Assembly (NCBI RefSeq): GCF_029227915.1
Contig: NC_079882.1
Location: 10,106,001 to 10,170,000 of the forward strand
Direction: 5' to 3'
Length of the DNA: 64,000 nt
Source: Hydractinia symbiolongicarpus
Taxonomy: Eukaryota; Cnidaria; Hydrozoa; Anthoathecata; Hydractiniidae
The position numbers and the translations under genes were made by a program. Positions 24,036-33,561 of this stretch are shown here, in pieces (position 1 is the first letter of the stretch; each line of letters starts with the position of its first letter). The notes under the pieces are model-generated. The model saw nothing but the letters and a program-made list of their open reading frames with translations, did no database searches and was not told the origin of the DNA.

Positions 24036-24744
24036 ATGAGCAAACTATATAGCACCGTGTCGGCACCAGTGGCAGCAACTCGCGACGCTTTTGCTGATCG
24101 ACTACATAGTGTGCGGGATACCGTCGCCTTCTACTACGAAAAATTACGTCACACATAGATATGGCGTTAATGACGTGTACAGCTTCAGCTGTGATATTTA
24201 CAAGGGTGGAGGTGTGGTGTCTAATTACAACAAAACTAAGAGCTCCAGGTCGCTGTCAAGTATAGCGGAAATTGAAGCCTTCATTGAACAATGCGAGATG
24301 AAGCGCCTCGATTTGGAGGATGGTGAATTTTAGACTAGGGCTTATTTACCACCCGTTAGGACCACCGAGACCCCAGGAGCATATGAAGGGAAAATTGTCT
24401 TTGGTCACGTACAGATCAAGGTGATAAGCACGCGTGAACCTCTTCTGGGATTCGACCCTCTCTCGGATTGGTTACAAAATAAGAGGTGCATCTACCCTAT
24501 GGATGGTAATCTTGAGGGAGTTGCCAAACAATTCAAGATCAACATCAGAGCCTTTGAGCCCAAGACAAAGTGTGAAACAGCACCATGGCGACTCGTCTAT
24601 GGGCAAAAGCAGTACAAAAAGGGTTTAGAAATTGGTATGGTAAAATATAAAAGATATCATTCTTCAGAGTCAAGCTGGTATCATACTCGCTGGTACCCTC
24701 CACTGGCTTCTTCCATAAAATCCAGAGGGAATACTGCACCTTAG
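24036..24744 (+). pseudogene. Broken virus-like gene fragment (polymerase-associated N-terminal type)
   Basis: A 40-codon frame from ATG 24,036 stops at 24,156-24,158. Overlapping frames at 24,091-24,333 and 24,421-24,744 carry further protein-like sequence (GVVSNYNKTKSSRSL, LLGFDPLSDWLQNKR, GVAKQFKINIRAFEP). The frames follow each other with shifts and stops, so this is a decayed gene. It resembles, from memory, part of a polymerase-bearing protein of cnidarian Polinton-like elements. From about 24,640 the sense strand appears to switch to minus, suggesting a rearrangement. Confidence 0.45.
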
Positions 24745-25409
24745 CAGACTCCATGTCTTTAACCTGCTTCTCAACCAGGGTTTTCACGTGTGTTCGTACC
24801 ATCCCCAAGTACCCATCGACATCCGTACCGTCTATGCCAGGTATGCGGAAACTTCGAAAAGTTCTATGGTGAGCATGTTTATGTTCTTGGGGTGTGAAAT
24901 CTTGCTCCGATTGCTCCTTACGTCCAGCATGATCCTCCTTTACCTCTTCTTCAACTTCACCAATCAGGGTCTTCTTAGCTCCATCATAAAGAGCAAGGAT
25001 ACGATTTTTTGCCGATGCATATATATCTTGTAATACCCTCTGGTACATAGTTCACAAGCCAGTCAGACCACTCTCGCAGCTTACTCTTGACTACTGGACG
25101 GGTCCTCGCCATCTCTTGATGTTCAAAAATATTCATGGCTTCGGGTGTGGGGAGTCGAGGTTCAATCTTACTCTTAATTGGACGGGTTTTTGCCATCTGT
25201 TCACGGTCGAATATACCCAAGGCATCTGGTGTGAATGCTTGTGGCCTTGATTCTGACGCAGGAACAGGTTGTGGTGGTGCCTCCAATAAAGCAATAAGAT
25301 CGACTTTGCGTAGCTTGTAATATTCCCTGAGTCCGCGGGCCTTTGCCTCATCGCGTAATTGTTTCACGGTATATAGATTCATATTTATTATATATATTTT
25401 AGACTTCAA
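24640..25409 (-). pseudogene. Broken virus-like gene with SAP/Rho-N-like N-terminus and internal repeat
   Basis: The upstream frame (25,409 down to 24,984) starts with a helix-extended-helix motif of SAP/Rho-N type (LYTVKQLRDEAKARGLREYY, KVDLIALLEA), then two diverged copies of a roughly 30-residue unit (DREQMAKTRPIKSK and EHQEMARTRPVVKSK). A second frame (25,048 to about 24,640) continues in another phase with KTLVEKQVKDMESAKVQ and LWILWKKPVEG-type sequence. The frame change near 25,020 indicates decay. Such proteins accompany or form the N-terminal part of polymerase proteins in Polinton-like elements as I remember them; DNA binding is inferred only from the SAP-like fold. Confidence 0.5.
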
Positions 25410-25625
25410 CCAGCAATATTTCTAGCGCGGACCTTCGAATAGGGGAATTCCCGGAATTGTCGGATTCGGGGAATTCGGAATTTAGGGGAAGTCCCTATAT
25501 TGTGCAATGAAGCGTGACATCATTTCTAGAGCAGTTGCTCATGTGCTGTGTCATATGCGTGCGCGATTGCGCTAGATACCCCATTTCTCCATCTCTGATG
25601 TTTCGTCGACTTAGTAGCCTTTCCA
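25410..25625. other. Intergenic spacer of the virus-like relic with direct-repeat-like motif
   Basis: Contains GGAATTCCCGGAATTGTCGG and GGGGAATTCGGAATTTAGGGG (25,444-25,490). A related motif (CGGATTTCGGATTTTGGGAATTTAGGG) occurs at 29,247-29,280 at the right edge of the relic, and both lie near GATTGCGC/CTATTGCGC sequences. Possibly a repeated promoter or end motif of the element. No gene seen. Confidence 0.35.
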
Positions 25626-26578
25626 ATGGATTGGTTAACCAATCCCTTTCCAGCGTTAATCTGCGGGTTAACATCAATCCTTGCTGATGAGGATTTTGTT
25701 CGTGAAATTCACGACATTCCCGATGTGAAGGCTCATGTCGGAAGGTATCATATACACTCCATGAGCTATACTGAAATCGACCTTGGACCGTGCATACTTG
25801 AGCACATTTTGGAATGGCCTTATTTCCTTACCCGTGCCACTAGGCCGGAGGATCAGATCCTCAAAAGTCGTCAAGTAGAGACGCTGCGCATCGATCGAAC
25901 TACCTTGATTGCCAATGATGTTAGATCTCGCGTTCGCTTGACTCTGAAGTATGAGGTAAGCGTAAAATCTTACGCTTTGGGAAAGTTTCTATATACCTAT
26001 ACGAGTGAGACCTTGAGAGGTTTCGAGAATCCATCGACTCCATGAATCTTCATCGAAATAACTAGACCCGCTACCAGGATAGTCTTTACGAATAGCTTGC
26101 CAGCTACTGAAGAGAGACTCGTTCCTCCACTCACTCTCGCTGTCGCTTACCTCAAATTCACGTGCTAATTGCTGGAATATTTGGTTGTTGAAAGGGTTGT
26201 TGAGACGTCGAAACCTATCAGACTTTACGAATCTGGAAGTACACGTGTAAGTGGTAAACGGAGCGAACAAGCGGTAGGGATGTGGTCAGATGTTGCATAG
26301 AAATACCACAAGCAGATGTTGCGCAGTAGGTAGCAAAATTGAGCTAAGTGGACCAGAGGCTGAAGCGGTGGCTTTGCCATGTATACAACGCCTCGCCAGA
26401 GTGGAATTCGTAGTCAATGAAGATGTTGGGGAATTTCACCTTGAACGAGGACCCCTTCGCATCAAGAACGATGTCTTGCATTGAGAGATCTTCACCCTTA
26501 AATCTCTGGAGATATCTCCCATGTGTAGCGACATACTTTGTCTTTGGATTATACGGGTAAATGCTTATCTTTTCTTAA
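25626..26578. pseudogene. Cluster of short virus-like frames on both strands, unrecognised
   Basis: A + frame (25,626-26,045) opens with MDWLTNPFPALICGL and reads protein-like to TLKYEVSVKSYALGK. Minus frames at 26,270-25,989 (QQLAREFEVSDSESEW) and about 26,578-26,340 (KYVATHGRYLQRFKGEDLS...[17 protein letters not shown]) read as plausible fragments of different proteins. None is complete and I recognise no family. Alternating strands suggest rearrangement within the relic. Confidence 0.35.
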
Positions 26579-26583
26579 AGAAA

Positions 26584-27151
26584 CATGAAGCAACTCTATG
26601 TTATAGATATAGAGAAACCTACGATATTCGAAGACTATCTAGGGCAGGACACGAGGATAGCTCTGAAGTCGATCAGTATCCGCCTTACATGGTTGATCTC
26701 TACCAAGACTGCGAGAAGGTAGGGCTTGATCAAAGAGTTACTCAAATTGAAATAATGAATGGGCTGTACAAGATCGAGTATCGTCAACAGTCAGGCAGAG
26801 GACAAGATTAAGCTGTTTGTCCTGAAAAATGGACTCTGCAGACTCCGTGTCAATGACGGGTACACGGTGGTGATTCATCGACAACTGCAAGAGCTCTTGG
26901 GCCTACCCTACGATCCCAGTAAAGAATACTATATGAAGGGTGAATACAATTCATTCTACAAGACCGACGTCTACCAGCAGCTGAGACTTGTTTGCCTCCA
27001 GCTGGACGAAGATGATTGTCTGCTTAACGGAAAAAAATCCAAGGTTCTTGCCATGCTTCCCACCAAAAAAATAAACACATGGGGAGACATGCTTAAGTGG
27101 AGTTTCGATAACCCTGTTTACCTTCCTTTGAAAGGTTCAACATACAGGTAA
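26584..27151 (+). pseudogene. Broken virus-like gene, possible minor-capsid-type fragment
   Basis: Three overlapping frames succeed each other: from ATG 26,584 (MKQLYVIDIEKPTIFEDYLG), then 26,690-26,811 (GLDQRVTQIEIMNGLYKIEYRQ), then 26,759-27,151 (VIHRQLQELLGLPYDPSKEY...). The last ends with a beta-rich segment and PVYLPLKGSTYR. Composition and small size are compatible with a jelly-roll minor capsid protein, but that is a weak recollection. Frameshifts mark it as decayed. Confidence 0.35.
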
Positions 27152-27232
27152 GAGTTCATGTTGACGGATGAGCATCACCACGATAAGAACGTTTTGTTCG
27201 TTGGAATTAATATGCACTTACTGATAGAATAA

Positions 27233-27823
27233 ATGACAGATATTACAAAGCTTTACCCGAGCTTACCTTCTGCACCTCTGGAGGGTACGGAGAAGGACAG
27301 TTCACAAGTCTACAGACTCAAGAAAATCGAAGAAGTGGAACAATACCTACGAGCTAAGATTAAAGAGCGTGAGAAGCTCGCTAAAAAGTTTAAAATGCAT
27401 GATACGTGGGTTAGATACATGGATCACGGGTTACCAGCGGTAAGTGTGATAACTTCAGGCGTTGGAATTGGTAGCATGCTATCTGGGATCGGTGTACCAT
27501 TAGCCGTGGCTATGGGTGGAATTACAATTGCCGTAGAGCTGGGACAAGCGGGTCTGTAGAACGCTGGGAAGAGACTGGGCTCTAAGAGTAAGAAGCATGA
27601 AAGCATCAGACTACAAGCGGAGACCAAGCTCAACTCTATCGTTGAATTGATCTCGAGAGCTGTGGAGAATGGGTGCGTTGACGACCACGAGTTGAGCCTA
27701 ATCATGCAGGAGAAACAGAAGTACATGGTGCTGAAGGAGCAAGCCCGACAACGAACACGCAAAATCAATGAACGGGAACGACAGCAGCTTGTCGCGGGCG
27801 TAAAGAGGGTAAACAGGAGTTGA
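27233..27823 (+). pseudogene. Virus-like small protein with hydrophobic core, one in-frame stop
   Basis: ATG 27,233 opens a frame with TDITKLYPSLPSAPLEG, a charged coiled-coil-like stretch (EEVEQYLRAKIKEREKLAKK) and a Gly/Ala/Val-rich hydrophobic core (about residues 70-108, VITSGVGIGSMLSGIGVPL). A TAG at 27,557-27,559 interrupts it, after which the same frame continues as a basic helical tail to TGA at 27,821-27,823 (196 codons in total). The single stop in an otherwise intact frame indicates a fairly recent loss, or a sequencing error. I remember this architecture from Polinton-like elements in cnidarians; its function is unknown. Confidence 0.55.
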
Positions 27824-27911
27824 TAAAAACTTGCAGTCTGTGCAATATGTCAGCGGTACTTAGAGGAGCCGCCAGCTTATTTCTAGTGTGTTGAACAACA
27901 TACTAGATCAC

Positions 27912-28193
27912 TTACTCGATTTCGAGTACTTCTCCGGTGTCTTGGTCGATGATAAGACCACAGTCGTAGACGACACGTTGCTGCTTTTCGGAGAGCTCTC
28001 TCGAGTATTGTTTGAGGTTCTTCTGCCAAGCGATCGTGACGCAAGGTTCGAAATAAGGACCGTCTGTTTGTGTTCCAATACCCCTGTATTTAACTTTACG
28101 GATCGCTTCGAGGAGTTCAGCTTTTTTCATAGTTGAGTAGTTACGTATCTTTAGTGATTTGGCTTCCTTTTTCAGTGCCTTAACGTCGTGCAT
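27912..28193 (-). CDS. Small SAP/Rho-N-like protein of the virus-like relic (93 aa)
   Basis: Intact ATG-to-stop frame. The N-terminal 33 residues (HDVKALKKEAKSLKIRNYST, KKAELLEAIRKV) form the helix-turn-helix-like signature of SAP/Rho termination N-domains, related in pattern to the start of the frame at 25,409-24,984. The C-terminal part ends in VYDCGLIIDQDTGEVLEIE. Likely nucleic-acid binding by analogy. Whether it is expressed is unknown, since its neighbours are broken. Confidence 0.5.
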   Translation of the reverse strand: MHDVKALKKEAKSLKIRNYSTMKKAELLEAIRKVKYRGIGTQTDGPYFEPCVTIAWQKNLKQYSRELSEKQQRVVYDCGLIIDQDTGEVLEIE

Positions 28194-28286
28194 GTATGTT
28201 TCTATGGCTGAATACTAACCGTACAAACCTTTGCATCCGCTACGCCTCAGAGACGCTCTGGGCGCTGATCAGGTAAACCCGAAGGT

Positions 28287-29084
28287 TCACCTGATTAACT
28301 GTCGTTTCTTACTCGAGGTCCACAGAGTCATCGGATGGTAGAGAGTCAAAATTGTTTCTTCTTCTGAAAAATCTCCTTCATCCACATCAATCATTAGCGA
28401 CTGTTTTGGTATGTCGTGAGCTCCTGTGATGATCGCTTGTCGAATCTCTAGGCTCCTTTCTGGGATGGTGTTAGAGGAAAGGTATACATCTGTGTAAGTT
28501 ATGACTGCAACCATGGAAAGCCTCTTCCCATCATAAATAGCCGGATCTGCTTGCTGTCGGTGCCTGTTGAAGAATGGTGTGGTTATCTTTCTGACTGGCT
28601 TACCGTCTTTTTACTTTGTGCTCTGCTGGCAAAAGGTGGGAATCGATCTCTCCTTAATCAGGGGGTTATCCGAGATGTGCTTGATTATGGGGTGCTTGTA
28701 GTTCTTGGCAAGCTCACAGATCCGGTCGTCGATCTTTTGCATGCACTTGATATAATCGGTCTGCTTTGGGTTTTCAGGATCGATGATAAAGCACACTTTC
28801 CACTTGGCGGTCTCGTTATATTTTTGGATACCATAGCTATTCTGCTTGGGGGCCTGGATGCAGTGGGATGTGATCTTGTCATCCGACTCCTTGTATCCCA
28901 CATAGATGCGCTTGAACTTGATCGTGTTGCTATGGACTGAAAAGTCGACCATCGATGAGATCACGACCTTGTTCACATCGACTTCGGAAAGTTTCAAGAT
29001 TTTCGAGTCTACATTGAATAAGATGTTCGTGGTTGGTACTTCGATTCCAGAAAAGTTTAGTGTTTTGTTCATTTTGTCAGACAT
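28287..29084 (-). pseudogene. Broken virus-like gene, possible ssDNA-binding-type protein
   Basis: A 157-codon frame from ATG 29,084 (MSDKMNKTLNFSGIEVPTTN) contains KWKVCFIIDPENPKQTDYIK and RICELAKNYKHPIIKHI. It ends near 28,611, after which a 75-codon frame in another phase (28,514-28,287, MVAVITYTDVYLSSNTIPER) continues protein-like. A frameshift around 28,510-28,610 is the simplest explanation. The layout vaguely resembles small ssDNA-binding proteins of large or mid-sized DNA viruses; treat the family as unassigned. Confidence 0.4.
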
Positions 29085-29317
29085 ATCTCTGGTATTTGTG
29101 GAAACAAAACTTCAACTAGAGTTTTTCTTGGGGCAGCATTCAATTGCGCAATCTCTATTCTTTGTTGATGTCAGCATTATTCTCGTTAGTCGCTATTGCG
29201 CATGCGTAGGATTTTATCGAAATCGGATTTGTTTTCGGATGACGTCGGATTTCGGATTTCGGATTTTGGGAATTTAGGGAATTATCCTTGTCGTCGTCGT
29301 TCTGCGCTAGAACGCAC

Positions 29318-31919
29318 ATTTTCCTATCTCTGTAGTATGCATAGCAATATTTTTCACTCACCAAAATGCTTTCTTGTTCCACTGTGATTCATAGATCAGA
29401 TTTCCAACATCATTTCAACGCAGTTTGAAATATGTTACTTGTAGGTATAATCCAAAGTAGCTTGTTTGGTCATTGCAAAAACTTCGTCAATCTTTGCTTT
29501 TGTTAACTCTTTTCCAGTTGTCATCAATTTCAATAACGCTGTGCGATATCCAGTTGCTTCAGGAACAGAATCAGAAAGTGTCGTATCTAACATACCGGTC
29601 ACATGTTCTTTAGCTAACTTCCACTTGAACAAATCGATTAAATTCAAAGAATTTCCAGCACTTATGACCTTTGACTCTTTATCTGTTTTAAAATATTTGA
29701 ATGGGTCACCGGGATCAAAACCTATGTCAAGAGTTCTCTCAGCTTTTTTATAGGCAACAATTTTTTATGTGATATCACTTGCAGATTCGACTACTTTCAT
29801 ACCATTATCAACAAGGTTTTGTAACCTGTCCAGATATTTTCCTAGTTTAATTTTAAGGTAATTTTTCACCGCCTCATTAGCCTGTTCGCCTAACGTTTTA
29901 AATTTATAAGTGTTCTTTCCAAATCGAAATTTAAAAACTTTGAACCATAATTTTTGTCGTTTGAAGAATTGTTTTGATTAATTTTCCTTTTTTTAACAAC
30001 TCGAACAATGTTTTCATTACTTTGACCAATTTCTTGATGATGCCAAACAGCCGTTTTACTTTCATGGTAGCTTTCAAAACGCCAACTGGATTGAAGGTTC
30101 CACTTAAAGTTGACATGACTATATTACCAGCTGCAGCAGCAGCTTCAGCGATTGCTAAACCTTGTTGTACCTTCACTCCTCTTCTGAAAATTTTCTCTTC
30201 CTTTTTCACTTCTACTTTTAGTTCATCATGTTTTTTATTTAAGTGTTCTATTAGAACCTTGTTGTCCTTTATCGTGCTTTCCATATCTTGGTTTTTTCTT
30301 CTCGCTATGTTGGCTAACGTTTGAGATTTAGTGATAGCAGCATTCAACAACGATTTCTTTGTGTTTTGATTGGCTTTCAACAACTTGATCAACTTTTCAA
30401 GGTTATGTATTGCTTCACAAAACCTAACGCAGACTTCGCTTTTGATATTTCTAACGGTATATACCGAGTCTCATCATATGAAACTTCTTCCTCAAATGCG
30501 GAAAACCATTTTAACATTTGTCCATTGTACAGTGACTTATCACTCTTGGATCTTTCTTCGTAGTATTTGCCCATCTTTTGTAACAAGCATGTAGCTAACG
30601 CTGTAGTGAATATTGGATCTTTGTGTTCTGCGGGATTGTTGTTTTAAAGTTATTTCACGGAAATCAACATCACTAAACACATCTGTCGTCAATCGAACTT
30701 GCTTCTTCATAATAACATAATTTATAACAACGTTTTGGCGCGGAGGTGTAAGTACATTTGGTATTGTATACGCATTTAAAATAATCGTATGAAATTTTTC
30801 GATCTTGTGTATTTTTACAAGCTCCTTTAAAGAGAACGATTTCTTTACTAAAACACTTCCATTGTCATTTTCTGTGTGTCCATAATTTTTAAACGTGTAA
30901 TCAGCAAATTCACACACGCTATGATCCGATTCACTTTCCGTTGCTCCCGCTTTGAAAGGGAGAGGGATTGTTTCAAAAGGAAACCTGAAGATTTTGAAAT
31001 TTGGCATTACCTTCTCCCAGCTATAAACTTCATATACGGTGAACAAATTGTTGATAGCGGAATTAATAAACTTTATGGGATACAATCTATCACTGCTCGC
31101 TGCCATCTTTGAAATAACAATCTTTACATTCTGAAATAACTTATCTCGGAATACTATTTCGTTCGGCATTTTACCATTATCATGATATACGAAGGTAAAC
31201 TGAGTAATATGTCGAGGCAATAATCGAAGCAAGGAGTCATCGAATGTTAGTTGCGTAATTTTATTTTTGAAGCACGTTTGCTCAGGATCTGTACATACTT
31301 TGATGAAAGTCGAAATACTTTCAAACCAACCTCGCGTTGAAATGGATTTGGTTCATCAAAACCACGGAGTCTTGGTACCAAATGGTTTCAATGCCAGTGT
31401 TTGATGTTTCGTGTGAAAGCATTTTAAGATGTGGGAACAGCCGCAACAGAGGCCGTTTTTCAGTTCCAAAAAAATCTGTACCATGCTTCGATTTAATTTT
31501 AAGTCGTCTCACGTTATGGCTTAAATAATGTGTGTAAATTTCTATGCCATCTACCATTATACACTCGTTCCGATATGTACAAAGCGAGGTTTTCATTTTT
31601 TTACCATCCCCAACAGTTAAAGCAACGAGTGTAAATATGTACTCCTTACACCATTCTTCCACACCTAATAATTGCTCTGCTGTTAAAGATTCACATGTAA
31701 TTGTTTGTCCATTTGCATACACTCTTTCCCATTTTGGCGAAAACTTGGAGTCGGTGTCTTCATCAATAAATTTGCATCGACATTTGGATTTTTTACTACA
31801 TGATGATGGCCTAGGAAATTGATTGATTGATATATGTCCAATAAAAAATTATTCATATGAACGCTAAAGAAGCATATACAACATAGAACGAAACAGAGAA
31901 AGTATATCTTTGCTGCCAT
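29318..31919 (-). pseudogene. Decayed paralogue of the secreted 1,286-aa protein
   Basis: Starts with the same signal peptide wording (MAAKIYFLCFVLCCICFFSVHM) at ATG 31,917-31,919 and follows the 13-17 kb gene collinearly through the Cys/LRR-like region, coiled coil (KANQNTKKSLLNAAITKSQT) and Ala-rich helix (LAIAEAAAAAGNIVMS). Frameshifts and stops break it into frames at 31,722-31,321, 31,232-30,540, 30,586-30,389, 30,392-29,931 and 29,647-29,435. About 165 bp of the parental coiled-coil region are deleted near 30,392. Similarity stops near 29,318, so roughly the last 290 residues are gone where the virus-like relic begins. Also intronless, so the family was intronless before this duplication, or both are retrocopies. 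Confidence 0.85.
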
Positions 31920-32100
31920 GTCATCACAACGCTGCCATTTTATTACAACGATAACTAACTGATAATATGTTAAAACTTTAAAGTCTATTATTGACATTGC
32001 GATTTGTTTGTTCATCGGCTCACTGAAGATGTGATTACCAAGATGAATTCTCTCCTCGCCTTCAGAACAAAAATACCTATTTGAAAGCACTCAAAATAGA
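31920..32100 (-). promoter_or_regulatory. Upstream block of the pseudogene, conserved with the intact paralogue
   Basis: Matches 17,080-17,260 in order and spacing (ACGATAACTAACTGATAAT, TCTCCTCGCCTTCAGAA, AAAATACC), and recurs at 37,440-37,620 in the tandem copy. A probable ancestral promoter or 5' UTR segment of the family. Confidence 0.45.
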
Positions 32101-33321
32101 CGTCCTATCATAATTTTTTTTTAAAAAAAGAAATGACTTGATTTTAATAATGTTAAAGATGATCTTTGTAGAAAAATATGAGGAGAATTGCACCTGAATA
32201 GAAATTTGAAAATGTCGGTGTTTTTTTTTTACTTTGTTAAATGTTCAGGTTCAACATTTTGAAACTCAGTTTTTTTGGAATAAAATCAAAACAAATAGGA
32301 TTTACTTTTTAAGACCCTCGAAATTTTCCCGTAATTTTGAGGAGTCCGTTGGAAATGAATATTCCAAAAACATTACTTCTTTAATTTAGCTAACAACTAA
32401 AGCACGTAGTTGCTAAAATTGTTTAAAACCACTCAGAAATCTTCTTAGATACCTGAATTCTCGAGAACCAAGTCGAAGAGCACTTTTAAAAGATTTATTC
32501 CAGCGGAAACTTTCGATGTATTTGAAAATTATTTTTCTACTGATTAATAGAAGATTTACGGTAGCATAGAATGAATTAGTAGCTTAGACTTTTCTGAGAA
32601 CATATATTACACCAATTAAAATCTATAATATCGGAAGAAAGAGCATTTAAAGAAAAGAAATTCCATAACATGGAAGTTAGAAATTTGCGAGATATTAAAT
32701 ATATTTTCAGAAGGAATAAAAACGTATCACTGTAAATGACATGATACACAAAAATCTAACAAATTAATTATATACTTAAATAATATAAGAACTAGTTTTA
32801 ATGACGTTTTTTCATTTGAAACTAAACTTTCAAAACACAATAGGAATGTTGTTTTAATAATGCACGCGTTATATCATTCTGGAATTGACAAGCGTTGATC
32901 GACTAAATTAACATTAGACTCTAGGAAAAGAGAAATCGAATGGATAAAAGAAAACAATAACTTTTGGAATCATAACAAATTGTACAATATTTTGTACAAT
33001 TAAGAAATAATTGTACGATCGGGAACCAATCAGATTCGAGTAATGAATAGATGTTGTGTATTAAATACAAAACAACACGAAATAAAGCTTTTAAATTGTT
33101 GCTTTCCTAATCAACTCTTTATAAATCATTATACTCAATAATAATTCATCATCAATTTCGGCATTGTGTCGAAAACTTCGTTGGGCCTTATATATACGTC
33201 TAGTGGCAGAATTTCAAATTTGTCAAATGAAATGTTTCTAGAGCGTACAGTCTTAAGATAGTTACCCTTGAAATATTTTTGCCCTGAAGGAATAACGTGC
33301 CCCCAAGTGTCGGAAATTGCA
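32101..33321. other. AT-rich non-coding DNA, copy 1
   Basis: No gene, RNA gene or defined repeat boundary recognised. The same sequence recurs at 37,621-38,841. A short palindromic stretch AAATTGTACAATATTTTGTACAATT lies at about 32,977-33,001. Confidence 0.5.
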
Positions 33322-33561
33322 TCATTTGAAACTCCTTTCTCCCGAAATTTTCAGAAAATAAAGGGGTTCAGCACTATATCTGTATTTCGAAGATGAATTG
33401 CACGTATCTGTTGGGCAACTGAAGAGTTTTGTCTTGTCGTTGTACGATATATGGACTTTCTTTGTTTCTTGAAAGTATCCTTTAGTTCTTTCATGTTTAT
33501 TCCTATTGAATTTCGTTGAAAATGTTTTCTCACAGGTGTCCTTACGACAAGGAAAAACCAT
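33322..33561 (-). pseudogene. C2H2 zinc-finger-like fragment (copy 1)
   Basis: An 79-codon frame with FPCRKDTCEKTFSTKFNRNKH, a C-x4-C-x12-H-type arrangement with a degenerate second histidine, followed by a second Cys pair (FSCPTDTCNSSSKY). It looks like a remnant of a repetitive C2H2 zinc-finger gene. No start context or further fingers nearby. Duplicated at 38,842-39,081. Confidence 0.45.

Larger units (their letters stand above)
23800..29300. mobile_element. Mosaic of decayed Polinton/Maverick-like (virus-like) gene fragments
   Basis: Visibly more GC-rich and codon-like than its AT-rich flanks, with short intronless frames packed on both strands. Several frames look like members of protein sets I associate with Polinton-type elements in cnidarian genomes: an N-terminal part of a polymerase-type protein, small SAP/Rho-N-like proteins, a small protein with a hydrophobic core and a possible capsid-type fragment. 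Most frames are broken. I see no retroviral-type integrase, complete DNA polymerase, packaging ATPase or complete capsid gene, and no terminal inverted repeats. Its right edge abuts the decayed secreted-protein paralogue near 29,300. Family assignment is from memory and needs a profile search. Confidence 0.5.

Noticed and set aside
27424-27768. Minus-strand 114-codon frame with several cysteines
   Set aside because: Antisense of the hydrophobic-core frame at 27,233-27,823.
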